Of a stretch of 64,000 bases of DNA, positions 44,071 through 53,206 are shown piece by piece. The stretch's first letter is position 1. Every line of letters starts with the position of its first letter. Location of the stretch: NCBI RefSeq assembly GCF_014650455.1, contig NZ_BMUZ01000003.1, positions 372,001-436,000 on the forward strand. The letters run 5' to 3'. Source of the DNA: Streptomyces xanthochromogenes (lineage in GTDB: Bacteria; Actinomycetota; Actinomycetes; Streptomycetales; Streptomycetaceae). Under the pieces are notes generated by a model. The model saw only the letters and a list, made by a program, of their open reading frames with translations. It was not told where the DNA came from and searched no databases. A program made the translations under genes and the position numbers.

Positions 44071-44225
44071 ACCCGTTCCCAAGCCCAGCGATACCCGCTC
44101 GTCGCCCGCGCCCGCCGCACCGCCCCTGGACGTAGTCCGGGGTCGCGGCAGGCGCGCCCTCGCGTTCCGCAATGTCGCGGCCGGTCCACGAACGCCCTGG
44201 AGTCCGCCCCTCGCGGACCAGCCCG

Positions 44226-45347
44226 TCAGGCGGGAAGGAGTTCGGCCAGCCGGACGAGGACGGCGTCGATTTCGGCCGGTGTCAGGGGCACGAGTTCGAG
44301 CAACACCTCCTCCGCGCCGGGCCGACCGCCCGGCATGACCCAGATCGATGGTGAGCCCGACCGCAGCGCGCTCTCCAGGGCCGCGGCGTCCATGCGCGAT
44401 ACGGCGGGGTCCACCGTGAGCCGAGCGCGTTCGAAGGGCAGCCCGGTCGGGTCGGGGACGGGCGCGGCGGTGACTCCCCGAAGGGCATCGGTCCGCGCGA
44501 CGAACTCCGCCACCTTGTCCGCCTGTTGCCTCTTCCATGCCTCCATGTCCAGTCCGTGTCGCGCCTCCAGCGCGGCGAGGACTCCGACGACGGCCTCCTT
44601 GCTCGCCTTCATCGCACGGCCGATACCCCGTTCCTGCGCCCGCACAGCCGCCACCGCACCCGCTCGGCCCACCACGAGGCCGGCGGTCGGCGATCCCAGG
44701 TACTTCTGCCCGCTGACGGTCACCAAGTCCGCACCCGTACGCAGCAGTTCATCGACGCGGAAGTCCTGGGCGGCACCGTCGACGACGACGGGCACCCCGT
44801 GGCGGTGCGCGACCGCCACCGCTTCGGACAGCTCGGCACCGGCCCCGCGTACCAGACGGGAGGACACCAGCAACAGGCACGCGACATCAGGGCGCGAGAG
44901 GCCGTTCTCCAGGTCCTCCAGCGTGTACGCCTCCTCGGTGCCCACGGCGACCGGAACAGCACCCGCAAGCCGTACGGCCTGCGTGATGGAGTGGCCGTAA
45001 TCGACCGCGTGGCCCGCCGGCAGGACGACGGCGCGGGGCATCCCGGTCGTGTCCGGCAGGGCCGCGATGCGCTCCGCGGACTCCCCCGTCATCGTGGCCG
45101 CGACCGCGAGGGTGATCGCGGACGCCGTGCAGTGCACCACCGTCCCCGCCTCTGCCCCGGCGAACCGGGCGAGCGCGCGATCGGCCACGTCCTGGAGTTC
45201 CGCCATGACGAAGAACTCCGACAGGGCCGCGGCGACCGCCGTGGCAACACCCTCCCCACTGCGTGAGACGCCCAACGGGGTGTACGGGCCCCGCGCGTTG
45301 ATGATCCGGGTGAGTCCGTAGGTGGAGTGAAGTCCCATGGACGACAT
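44226..45347 (-). CDS. SelA-like PLP-dependent enzyme
   Basis: A 373-residue PLP protein of the selenocysteine-synthase/DgaE group. It begins LTRIINARGPYTPLGVSRSG, has FAGAEAGTVVHCTASAITLA near residue 85, and the PLP lysine probably in LVTVSGQKYLGSPTAGLVVG. Outside true SelA, this family covers D-glucosaminate-6-phosphate ammonia lyase and other amino-acid beta-eliminating enzymes. No selB or selD lies nearby, so selenium use is unlikely. ATG 45347 is used, although an in-frame ATG at 45338 is possible. Confidence 0.85.
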   Translation of the reverse strand: MSSMGLHSTYGLTRIINARGPYTPLGVSRSGEGVATAVAAALSEFFVMAELQDVADRALARFAGAEAGTVVHCTASAITLAVAATMTGESAERIAALPDTTGMPRAVVLPAGHAVDYGHSITQAVRLAGAVPVAVGTEEAYTLEDLENGLSRPDVACLLLVSSRLVRGAGAELSEAVAVAHRHGVPVVVDGAAQDFRVDELLRTGADLVTVSGQKYLGSPTAGLVVGRAGAVAAVRAQERGIGRAMKASKEAVVGVLAALEARHGLDMEAWKRQQADKVAEFVARTDALRGVTAAPVPDPTGLPFERARLTVDPAVSRMDAAALESALRSGSPSIWVMPGGRPGAEEVLLELVPLTPAEIDAVLVRLAELLPA

Positions 45348-45554
45348 CCTGCCTGGCTGACGGGATCAAGTCCCCGACGGGGGTGCCCGGTTGATCCACC
45401 GCGGGTCCGCCCGGCCCGTGACTCGTCCTGGAGGCCCGCCGTCGGGCCCGGGCGGGGATGCGGGCCGGCCGACTGGAAGGGCGGACCCTGCCGATCGGCC
45501 GCCGCCCGGGCGGGCAGCCCCCGACTGCCTGGCCGAACCACCCGGCTGCCGGGC

Positions 45555-47282
45555 TCAACTCCCCGTGCTGCGCAGGTTCTCACGCACCTTGGCGATGGCG
45601 AAGCCCCAGCCCTGCTGGACGGTGGGCTTGGCCGGGACGGCGATCTCGTCAGGGTTGGTGAGCACGTCGAGGAGGACGGGACCGGGCTCGGCGAAGGTGC
45701 GCTCGATCGCTTCGGCCAGATCTTCGGCGCGCTCCACGCGAATGCCCTTGATGCCGAGCGCCTCGGCGACCGCCGCGAAGTTTGGGTTGTCCAGGACGGT
45801 GCCGAACTCGGGCAGACCGGCCTGCTCCTGTTCGAGCTTCACCATGCCAAGGCGCCGGTTGTCGAAGACGACGAGCTTGACGGGCAGTCGCTCGGTACGG
45901 ATCGTCATCAGGTCGCCGAGCAGCATGGACAGACCGCCGTCGCCGCAGAACGCGATGGTCTGGCGGTCGCGGTCCAGGAACTGCGCGCCGATGGCCTGCG
46001 GCATCGCGTTGGCCATGGACCCCAGGTTGTAGGAGCCGATCAGCCGTCGGCTGCCGCGCATCTCGACGAAGCGGGAGAGCCAGACGGTGGCCATGCCGGT
46101 GTCGGAGGTGAACACGGCGTCGTCGTCGGCCGCGGCGTCCACCGCGGCGGCGAGCGCCTCGGGGCGTACGAGGTGATCGCGGTTGTCGAAGGCGGAACGG
46201 ACCTTGCCGATCAGGCCCTTGTCATGGCCGGGTGCGGCGAGCCTGCGCTGGCCGTCCTGCCAGTGCGTGAACTTCTCGCGCGCGGAGTCGAGGTGCTTTC
46301 GGTCCTCGCGGGGGGCTACGCGCTCCAGGAGGCCGCGCACGGTGGGGCCGACATCGGCGGCGAGCGCCACGTCGACGGGCACGCGTCGCCCGATGTGCTC
46401 GGCCACGCGGTCCACCTGGACGACCTTCTTGCCCTCCGGGTACCACTCCCGATACGGGAAGTCGGTGCCGAGCAGGACCAACGTGTCCGCGTGGTCCATG
46501 GCATGGGCGGCGGCCGGGTTGCCGATCAGGCCGGTCTGGCCGACCTGGAAGGGGTTGTCGCCCTCGAAGCCCTCCTTGGCCTTGAGGGTGAGGACCATGG
46601 GTGCGGCGAGCCGGTCGGCGAGGGCGAGGACATCGTCACGCGAGGTCCGGGAACCACGGCCGACGAGAAGGGTGACGTTCCCGCCTTCGTCGATGAGGCG
46701 GGCGGCCTCGTCGAGGGCCGGGTCGTCAGGACGGTTCTCGGAACGGGCGACGGAGAGCCGCAGCGGCCGGTCGTTGGGCAGCTCCTGGTCGCCGATGTCG
46801 CCGGGGATGGTCAGGACGGCGACGCCCCGGCGGCCGATCGCGGTGCGCACGGCGACCTCAAGGAGGGCGGGGAGCTGCTCGGGCGAGGTGACGGTGGCGC
46901 GGAAGACGGCAACGTCCTTGAAGAGGAGGTCGTTGTCGACCTCCTGGAAGTAGTCGGTGCCGACCTCGGAGCGCGGCACCTGCCCGGCGATGGCGAGCAC
47001 GGGCGTGCCGCTCTTGGCCGCGTCGTACAGGCCGTTGAGCAGGTGCACCGAGCCGGGGCCGACGGTGCCCATGCAGACGCCCAGGGTGTCGGTGAGCTGC
47101 GACTGGGCTCCGGCCGCGAACGCGGCGGCCTCCTCGTGGCGGCAGCCGACCCAGGAGAGGGCGTCGGAGGTCCGGATGGCGTCGGTGAGCGGGTTGAGCG
47201 CGTCACCCACGACTCCGAAGACCTGCCGCACTCCGAGTTCTTCGAGGGCATCGACGAAGAGGCGGGCGACGGTGCGGGACAT
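45555..47282 (-). CDS. ThDP-dependent pyruvate oxidase/dehydrogenase-like enzyme
   Basis: A 575-residue PoxB-like ThDP enzyme. The N-terminal domain carries the normal catalytic Glu in CRHEEAAAFAAGAQ, followed by GTVGPGSVHLLNGLYDAAKS. The central FAD-type domain includes VTLLVGRGSRTSRDDVLALA. The C-terminal ThDP motif is FCGDGGLSMLLGDL with KLVVFDNRRLGMV. It likely decarboxylates pyruvate, passing electrons to quinone, or acts as a related 2-oxoacid decarboxylase. AAAGGAC precedes the ATG. It is downstream of a glutamate-synthase-like gene on the same strand (138 bases). Confidence 0.88.
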   Translation of the reverse strand: MSRTVARLFVDALEELGVRQVFGVVGDALNPLTDAIRTSDALSWVGCRHEEAAAFAAGAQSQLTDTLGVCMGTVGPGSVHLLNGLYDAAKSGTPVLAIAGQVPRSEVGTDYFQEVDNDLLFKDVAVFRATVTSPEQLPALLEVAVRTAIGRRGVAVLTIPGDIGDQELPNDRPLRLSVARSENRPDDPALDEAARLIDEGGNVTLLVGRGSRTSRDDVLALADRLAAPMVLTLKAKEGFEGDNPFQVGQTGLIGNPAAAHAMDHADTLVLLGTDFPYREWYPEGKKVVQVDRVAEHIGRRVPVDVALAADVGPTVRGLLERVAPREDRKHLDSAREKFTHWQDGQRRLAAPGHDKGLIGKVRSAFDNRDHLVRPEALAAAVDAAADDDAVFTSDTGMATVWLSRFVEMRGSRRLIGSYNLGSMANAMPQAIGAQFLDRDRQTIAFCGDGGLSMLLGDLMTIRTERLPVKLVVFDNRRLGMVKLEQEQAGLPEFGTVLDNPNFAAVAEALGIKGIRVERAEDLAEAIERTFAEPGPVLLDVLTNPDEIAVPAKPTVQQGWGFAIAKVRENLRSTGS

Positions 47283-47420
47283 GGAGGGGTGTCCTTTCTG
47301 TGGGGCCGGCCCGCGGGGCGTGGCCCGCGGTTCTTCAGTGATCGGGCGTCGGGTCCGTACATCCGGTGCGCCGGGCGCGGATGGTTCAAACAGGATGGGG
47401 CGAAGGGGACTGCCGAGCGG

Positions 47421-49040
47421 TCAGCCGGTGAAGCTGTCCGGATCGGCCGCCTTCCAGTCGGCGCCCCACCCGGCGGGCGGGTCGAGGGTCAGCTCGCCGG
47501 GCTTCAGCCACTCGTAGAGCTCCGCGTAGGAGCGGAAGTCGTCGCCGTCGGTGGCGCGGCGGCGCAGCAGGTGCGGGCCGAGGTCGCCGGGGTCGGAGAC
47601 CCCCATCGCGGCCATGATCTTCAGGGCGCTGGAGACGGTCGCCTCCTGGAAGCGCTCGACCCGCTCGGACTTGTCCGCGACATCGAGGGCTCGGGCCCGG
47701 CGCGGGTCCTGGGTGGTGACGCCGGTGGGGCAGCGGTTGGTGTGGCAGCGCTGCGCCTGAATGCAGCCGACGGCGAACATCATGGCGCGGGCCGCGTTGG
47801 TCCAGTCGGCGCCCATGGCAAGGCGCTTGACGATGTCGGAGCCGGTGGCCACCTTGCCGCTGGCGCCGATCCGGATGCGGTCGCGCAGTCCGGCGCCGAC
47901 CAGCGCGTTGTGGACGGTGATCAGCCCTTCGGTGAGCGGCATGCCCAGGTGGTCGGCGAACTCCAGCGGGGCCGCGCCGGTGCCGCCTTCGGCGCCGTCG
48001 ACGACGATGAAGTCGGGGGTGATGTTCTCCGCGATCATCGCCTTGCACACGGCGAGGAACTGCACGCGGGAGCCGGGGCAGAGCTTGAAGCCGACCGGCT
48101 TGCCGTCGGCGAGCTCGCGCATCCGGGCCAGGAACCGCACCATCTCGCGCGGGGTGGAGAAGACGCGGTGGTACGGCGGTGAGACGACCGTCTCCCCCTC
48201 GGGGACACCGCGGACCTGGGCGATCTCGCTGTTGACCTTGTCGCCGGGCAGTACTCCTCCCATGCCGGGTTTGGCGCCCTGGGAGAGCTTGAGGGAGACG
48301 CACTTGACGGCCGGGTGAGCGGCTTTCTCGCGGAACTTGTCCGGATCGAAGTCGCCGTCCTTCGTACGGCAGCCGAAATAGCCGGTGCCTATCTCCCAGA
48401 TGATGTCGCCGCCGGGACGCAGGTGGTACTCGGAGAGGCCCCCCTCACCGGTGTCGTGGGCGAACCCTCCCCGTGCGGCGCCCGTGTTGAGAGCGAGGAC
48501 GGCGTTGCCGGAGAGGGAGCCGAAGCTCATCGCGGAGACGTTGAGCAGCGCCATGTCGTACGGACGCGTGCAGTCGGGGCCGCCGACCCGCACCCGGGGT
48601 GCCTCCTTCGGCATGTCGACCGGACGCATCGACGGCACCAGGAATTCGTAGCCGCGGCTGTACATGTCGCGCTCGCTGCCGAAGGGCTCCTCGGCGTCGA
48701 CGCCCTTGGCCCGCTCGTAGACGATGCTGCGGGTGTCGCGGTCGTAGGGGCGGCCGTCGTAATTGCGTTCCACGAAGTACTGCTGGAGCTCGGGGCGGAT
48801 CGCCTCTAGGAGGAAACGGGCGTGCCCCAGAACGGGATAGTTGCGCAGGACCGAATGGCGCCGCTGGAGCAGGTCGTAGCATCCGAGCAGGGCGATTGCG
48901 CCGAGCAGAGCCCCGGCGAACCACCACCACGGCGAGACGACGAACGCCGAGGTCACCGCTGCGGCTGCACACACAATGAGTAGGGCCACGGCCCCGAATC
49001 GCACCATGGGTGACCGGATATCCGGGATCGAGGCATTCAT
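47421..49040 (-). CDS. FMN-binding glutamate-synthase-like membrane protein
   Basis: A 539-residue protein with two N-terminal membrane helices (VRFGAVALLIVCAAAAVTSA, WWWFAGALLGAIALLGCYDL) and a glutamate-synthase alpha-subunit-like FMN barrel: MSFGSLSGNAVLALNTGAAR, SLKLSQGAKPGMGGVLPGDK, VVDGAEGGTGAAPLEF and the Fe-S-type Cys cluster CIQAQRCHTNRCPTGV. Proteins of this kind are widespread FMN oxidoreductases without an amidotransferase domain; the substrate is unsettled. ATG 49040 begins at the first helix, with a weak ribosome site. It neighbours the PoxB-like gene and may share a transcript. Confidence 0.87.
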   Translation of the reverse strand: MNASIPDIRSPMVRFGAVALLIVCAAAAVTSAFVVSPWWWFAGALLGAIALLGCYDLLQRRHSVLRNYPVLGHARFLLEAIRPELQQYFVERNYDGRPYDRDTRSIVYERAKGVDAEEPFGSERDMYSRGYEFLVPSMRPVDMPKEAPRVRVGGPDCTRPYDMALLNVSAMSFGSLSGNAVLALNTGAARGGFAHDTGEGGLSEYHLRPGGDIIWEIGTGYFGCRTKDGDFDPDKFREKAAHPAVKCVSLKLSQGAKPGMGGVLPGDKVNSEIAQVRGVPEGETVVSPPYHRVFSTPREMVRFLARMRELADGKPVGFKLCPGSRVQFLAVCKAMIAENITPDFIVVDGAEGGTGAAPLEFADHLGMPLTEGLITVHNALVGAGLRDRIRIGASGKVATGSDIVKRLAMGADWTNAARAMMFAVGCIQAQRCHTNRCPTGVTTQDPRRARALDVADKSERVERFQEATVSSALKIMAAMGVSDPGDLGPHLLRRRATDGDDFRSYAELYEWLKPGELTLDPPAGWGADWKAADPDSFTG

Positions 49041-49333
49041 GTACGCCCAGGACCTTCGCTCCCGCCTCGGACTCGGCCGAGGACGCCACCGGTTCCGTAT
49101 CCCGCTACCCCCGGGCCATCGGGGCACGCTCCCTGGGGACGGCGTGGTTGGGGCGGTGTTGTTCCAGAGGGTTGTTCCAGAGGCCGACGAACCGCCACCG
49201 GCGCCTGGTCCGGGTCGGACCGGTTCGCCGCCGCCCGCTCTTCGCCGGCCGCACTCTCAATAACCGGTTGGAGAGCAGGTCGACCACTGCTATGTTTTCG
49301 GAGGCCGTGCAAGACGTAGAGGAGGTGGTACCC
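49041..49333. other. Intergenic region with short direct repeat
   Basis: About 290 bases upstream of two divergent transcription units. GTTGTTCCAGAGG at ~49157-49169 is followed at once by GGTTGTTCCAGAGG, a 12-13 base direct repeat. A TATGTT box near 49291 could drive the small ORF at 49334. Confidence 0.4.
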
Positions 49334-49387
49334 GTGAACGCAGTATCGACATGGGTGCTCCCCTCCGGGGTCATGGTCGGGCGATAG
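49334..49387 (+). CDS. Possible 17-residue small ORF or leader peptide
   Basis: GTG 49334 is preceded by a near-consensus ribosome site, AGAGGAGGTGG, with good spacing. The peptide begins MNAVSTWVLPSG and ends in Arg. It ends 49 bases before the alpha/beta hydrolase start. The strong ribosome site is the only real evidence; a longer in-frame start at 49292 would give 31 residues. Expression is speculative. Confidence 0.3.
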   Translation: MNAVSTWVLPSGVMVGR

Positions 49388-49436
49388 TCAGGTCGTCCGG
49401 GAGCGCCGTTCCAGTGCACTCCCGAAAGGCAAGACC

Positions 49437-50177
49437 ATGCGGTTCGCTTCTGAACAGCACCTCGAAGACGGCGTCCGTGAGCGCCATTTCACCCTCGGTG
49501 GGATCCCCGGCATCCTGTGGACCCCCGCATCCGCCACCCCGACCACACCGGCACCACTGATTCTGCTCGGCCACCCTCCCCTCGGGCTGCGCAAGATGCA
49601 CCCGCGGTTGGTGGCCCGGGCCCGGCACTCCGCGGCGGACGGCTTCGCCAGTGCCACCATCGAGCTCCCCGGAAGCGGTGACCGGCCTCGTCTGGCCGCC
49701 GTCGAGCAGTCCCGAGCCGACCTGCGCCGGGCGCTGGCGGCCGGCGAGCCGGTCAGCGACGAGGTCGTCGACGCCGTCGTCCTCCCGTTGGTCGACAGGG
49801 CGGTCCCGGAGTGGCAGACCGCCCTGGACGCGGTCCTGTCGCTGCCCGAGATCGGCGGCCCGGTCGGATACTCGGGCGGAGTGATCTCCATCGGCATCCG
49901 GCTCGCGCTGGTCGAGCCACGCATCTCGGCCGCCGTTCTGTTCGCCGGGAGTTTCGTGCCTCGCGCCGTGTTCGAGGAGGCCCGGCAGATCACCATTCCG
50001 CTGCACGTCCTGCTGCAGTGGGACGACGAAGGCAACGACCGCCAGGCAGCCCTGGACCTGTTCGACGCCTTCGGCTCCCAGGACAAGTCCCTGCACGCCA
50101 ATATGGGCGGGCACACCGGCGTTCCGCAGTTCGCAGGGGAAGCCGCCGCCCAGTTCTTCACCCGGCACCTGAAGTGA
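49437..50177 (+). CDS. Alpha/beta hydrolase family protein
   Basis: A 246-residue dienelactone-hydrolase-like alpha/beta hydrolase. The oxyanion strand is LILLGHPPLGLRK, the nucleophile elbow is GPVGYSGGVISIG (G-x-S-x-G), an acid lies in HVLLQWDDEGNDRQ, and the catalytic His is near the end in HANMGGHTGVPQ. It is cytoplasmic, with no signal peptide. The ribosome site is weak (AAGG). It stands alone with unknown substrate. Confidence 0.85.
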   Translation: MRFASEQHLEDGVRERHFTLGGIPGILWTPASATPTTPAPLILLGHPPLGLRKMHPRLVARARHSAADGFASATIELPGSGDRPRLAAVEQSRADLRRALAAGEPVSDEVVDAVVLPLVDRAVPEWQTALDAVLSLPEIGGPVGYSGGVISIGIRLALVEPRISAAVLFAGSFVPRAVFEEARQITIPLHVLLQWDDEGNDRQAALDLFDAFGSQDKSLHANMGGHTGVPQFAGEAAAQFFTRHLK

Positions 50178-50428
50178 GGCCATGCCGACGGACCGGTAGC
50201 ACCTAGCGGCTGATGGCGGCAGGCCGGCCACCCATCGAGGGCGGTGCCCTGCCGCCGTCACCGCTCATTACGTCGCGGGGCCGCCGTCACCGCTGACCAC
50301 CTCGCGGGCCTCTGCTGATTCTCGGCAGGGGCCCGCGCTGCGGCGGCATGTGGCCCCATGCCGCGGTGTGCGGCTGGGCCCAGTCACCCTTGTTCCCGTG
50401 GCCGCTCGCCCCTAGCCCACACCTCCGG

Positions 50429-51685
50429 TCAGCGCAGAGAGCGGATCGCCGGGCTCGTGGCCACCATGCCTGCGCACGCCAGGACGGCGCCGCCGCACAC
50501 CAGGAACAGCGTCGTCGTGCCGAAAGGGACCAGGACACCGGCAAGCAGGTAGGAGAAGGGGTCGAAGGCCACCGTGGCGAGGACGACGAGGCTGAGCACC
50601 CGGCCCAGCAATCGCTGCGGAACCCGCTCCTGCAGGGTGGCCACGACGACCACTCCGAGGAACGCGGACCCGAGGCCGATGAGCGAGACGACCGCCGTGG
50701 CGGCCACGACATCGGTGACGGCCGCCAGTCCGGCCATGCCCGCGCCGATCGCCGCGACCCCGCCGACCACGGTCCAGCCGCGCCGGGCGGGCGGGCGCCA
50801 CCCGGCCACGAGTGAACCGGCCAGCGAACCGGCACCGAAACCGGAGAGCACGATGCCCAAGGACCCGGCGCCGCCGAGGCGTTGATCGGCGAGCACCGCT
50901 CCACCCACGAGCACGGGACCCACGACCGTGATGTTGATCAGCGCGATGGCTGCCAGCATCCCCCGCACCACCGGCTCGCGCCACGCGTATCTCAAGCCCG
51001 CACCCAGGGCACGCGCGGTGCTGACCCGCTCACCGTCGACCTCGTCCGGCCCGGCAGCGCCCCCGGCACGTTCGCCACGCCGCACCGCCCGGATGGGCAT
51101 GCTGAGGGCGACGGCGGCCAGCGCGGCCAGCACCACGATCCCTCCGAGCGTCGCGTCGAAGCCGACGACGGCGATGACTCCGGCGGCCACCGCGGGGCCG
51201 ACCAGATCGCCCCCCGACTCCGCGCCCTGCACGAGCGCGTTGACCCGGGCGAGCTTCTCGGTCGGTACGACGGCGGGAAGCAGTGCGAGGGCTGCGGGGA
51301 AGTACGCGGCGTCGGCGGCACCGAGCAGTCCGGAGAGCAGGGCGACCGTCGCCACCGATGGCGAGGTGAGGGTGACCAGGGCGCCGAGGGCGAGCAGGAC
51401 CGCGACCCGGAGCCAGGCCGCGCCGGCCGCGATACGGGCGGGACCGACGCGGTCGACCAGCACGCCCGCGGGAAGCAGGAGCGCCGCTCGTGGCAGTGCC
51501 ACTGCCACCAGGACGAAACCCGTGGTCATCCCCGGTTCCGACAGCTTCAGCACGAAGAGCGTGAGCCAGATGAGGAACAGCGCGTCGACCACGGCCGCCA
51601 GGCCCTGGCCCACGATCAGTCGGCGCAGGTGCGTGTCGCCGAGCGGTTCGCTCGGCAGGGATCGGGCGGTCGGCTCCGTCGTCAT
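50429..51685 (-). CDS. MFS transporter
   Basis: A 418-residue major-facilitator protein of the macrolide-exporter (MefA-like, TM_effluxer) group with 12 predicted helices. It begins LRRLIVGQGLAAVVDALFLI and has the loop ALPRAALLLPAGVLVDRVGP between helices 2 and 3. GGGGAG precedes the ATG. It lies 255 bases downstream of the SDR that ends the unusual biosynthetic operon on the same strand, so it may export that product; the gap leaves this uncertain. Confidence 0.9.
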   Translation of the reverse strand: MTTEPTARSLPSEPLGDTHLRRLIVGQGLAAVVDALFLIWLTLFVLKLSEPGMTTGFVLVAVALPRAALLLPAGVLVDRVGPARIAAGAAWLRVAVLLALGALVTLTSPSVATVALLSGLLGAADAAYFPAALALLPAVVPTEKLARVNALVQGAESGGDLVGPAVAAGVIAVVGFDATLGGIVVLAALAAVALSMPIRAVRRGERAGGAAGPDEVDGERVSTARALGAGLRYAWREPVVRGMLAAIALINITVVGPVLVGGAVLADQRLGGAGSLGIVLSGFGAGSLAGSLVAGWRPPARRGWTVVGGVAAIGAGMAGLAAVTDVVAATAVVSLIGLGSAFLGVVVVATLQERVPQRLLGRVLSLVVLATVAFDPFSYLLAGVLVPFGTTTLFLVCGGAVLACAGMVATSPAIRSLR

Positions 51686-51939
51686 CGCCCGCTCCCCGCG
51701 GCGCCATCTGGATCGCCACCGTGCGGAAAGCGATCGACCACAGGAGCCTTGATGGGTAACCCCCTTGCAGCACAGTCCAGTTGACGGATCGGCTCGATGC
51801 CCGCGTCGTCACCGCCGCCGGGTCCGCACCCGGCTGAACCCGGACGGTCGGGACCGCCCCTCTCTCCGATCGACAACTGGAACACATCCACTCGCTTCCG
51901 ATGGGACGCGCTGCGTCGGCAGACTCACCCTGCCTGTCA

Positions 51940-52701
51940 CTAGGCGATGTGCGTGCCTCCGTCGACCGTCAGGGTGGTGCCGGTGATGTAGGACGACGCG
52001 TCGGACACCAGGAAGACCAGGGCCGCGGCGAGCTCCTCGGGCTGCCCGACGCGGCCCGCGAGCACCCGCGGCATCATCGCTTCGAGATAGCCCTCGGCGT
52101 AACCGTCCGTCATCTCGGAGGTGAAGAGGCCCGGCGCCAGGGCGTTCACACGGATGCCCTTGGTGGGGGTCCACTGCTGGGCGAGATCTCGAGTGAGCCC
52201 GAGCAGTCCGGCTTTCGAGGCCGAGTAGGCGGCTTGCGGCAGGCCGCCGGTGACCAGCGCGAGAATGCTGGAGATGTTGACGATGGCGCTGCCGGGCAGC
52301 ATCACCGCGCCCGCGGCCTGAGCCATCCAGTAGGAGCCGTTGAGGTTGATGTCGACGACTTCGCGGAACTGCTTCGGCGTCTCCTGCGCCGCGGGTATCT
52401 CGCTGCTGATGCCCGCGTTGTTGACGAGGACGTCCAGCCGTCCGAACGTCCGCACCGCCGCGTCGACCAGAGCGCGGCAGTCCTCCGGCCTGGCGATGTC
52501 GGTGGGCACCGCGATGGCCCGGCGGCCGAGCTTCTCGACGGCCGTGCGCACGGCCTCCAGCTTCTGCGTACGCCGCGCGCCGAGAACGACATCGGCGCCG
52601 GCCTCGGCCAGGGCGGTGGCGAAGGCGACGCCCAGCCCGGAGGAGGCTCCGGTGACCACGGCGACGCGACCGTCGAGCCGGAAGCGATCCAGAACGCTCA
52701 T
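51940..52701 (-). CDS. SDR family oxidoreductase
   Basis: A 253-residue classical short-chain dehydrogenase. The NAD(P) motif is VVTGASSGLGVAFATALAEA, NNAG is in LVNNAGISSEI, the catalytic Ser is in IVNISSILAL, and Tyr/Lys lie in AAYSASKAGLLGL. The Arg-Arg after the second strand (LGARRTQK) favours NADPH. GGGGGAG precedes ATG 52701. It lies 95 bases after the ACP gene in the same orientation and probably reduces a ketone made by the oxoamine synthase or ketosynthase. Confidence 0.92.
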   Translation of the reverse strand: MSVLDRFRLDGRVAVVTGASSGLGVAFATALAEAGADVVLGARRTQKLEAVRTAVEKLGRRAIAVPTDIARPEDCRALVDAAVRTFGRLDVLVNNAGISSEIPAAQETPKQFREVVDINLNGSYWMAQAAGAVMLPGSAIVNISSILALVTGGLPQAAYSASKAGLLGLTRDLAQQWTPTKGIRVNALAPGLFTSEMTDGYAEGYLEAMMPRVLAGRVGQPEELAAALVFLVSDASSYITGTTLTVDGGTHIA

Positions 52702-52796
52702 GCCCAACTCCCCCTGTGCGTAGCGATGTTGGTCCACCCGAGCCGAACGGTCCGACGGCTGATCACGTGGTCGACGGTCGATCGCATCGGCAGCGG

Positions 52797-53039
52797 TCAT
52801 CGATGGCCGGCGATGTAGCTCACCGTCTCGCCGACGGTCTTCAGCTCCGCGATCCGGTCGTCGGGGAACTTCACCGCGAAGCGGTCCTCTAGTGCCACGG
52901 TGATCTCCACCATCGACAGGGAGTCGATGTCGAGGTCGTCGATGAAGGACTTCTCGGTGGTCACCTGGGCGGAGTCGACGCCGGCGACCTCTGCGACGAT
53001 CTCGGCGAGGGTGTTGAGGATGTCGGTGTTGTTCGCCAC
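52797..53039 (-). CDS. Acyl carrier protein
   Basis: An 80-residue discrete ACP. The phosphopantetheine site is FIDDLDIDSLSMVEI with Ser40, followed by the acidic helix EDRFAVKFPDD. GTG 53039 is preceded by GAAGGAGAT. It lies 167 bases after the oxoamine synthase gene and 95 before the SDR. It is the natural carrier for the pathway's ligase, ketosynthase and oxoamine synthase, none of which carries an intact carrier domain of its own. Confidence 0.93.
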   Translation of the reverse strand: MANNTDILNTLAEIVAEVAGVDSAQVTTEKSFIDDLDIDSLSMVEITVALEDRFAVKFPDDRIAELKTVGETVSYIAGHR

Positions 53040-53206
53040 GGGGCATCTCCTTCTGGGGGACGGGGTCGGCGTGGGTCGGCGTGGGTCGGTCGTCTCTCGG
53101 GGCGGCATCGGCATGGGCGGGATGCCGTGCCGGTGCGCAGCCTCGGTCCGTCGCGCCCGTCGTGCCCGTCCGCCACTGGCCGGAAGGGCGAAGGCCGGAG
53201 GGAAGG

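Noticed and set aside
44226..45347. Selenocysteine synthase SelA
   Set aside because: No selB, selD or tRNA-Sec nearby; it better fits the wider SelA-like PLP family.
45327..48182. 951-residue plus-strand frame opposite the PoxB-like and glutamate-synthase-like genes
   Set aside because: It spans two well-supported minus-strand genes and is Gly/Val/Glu-rich shadow sequence.
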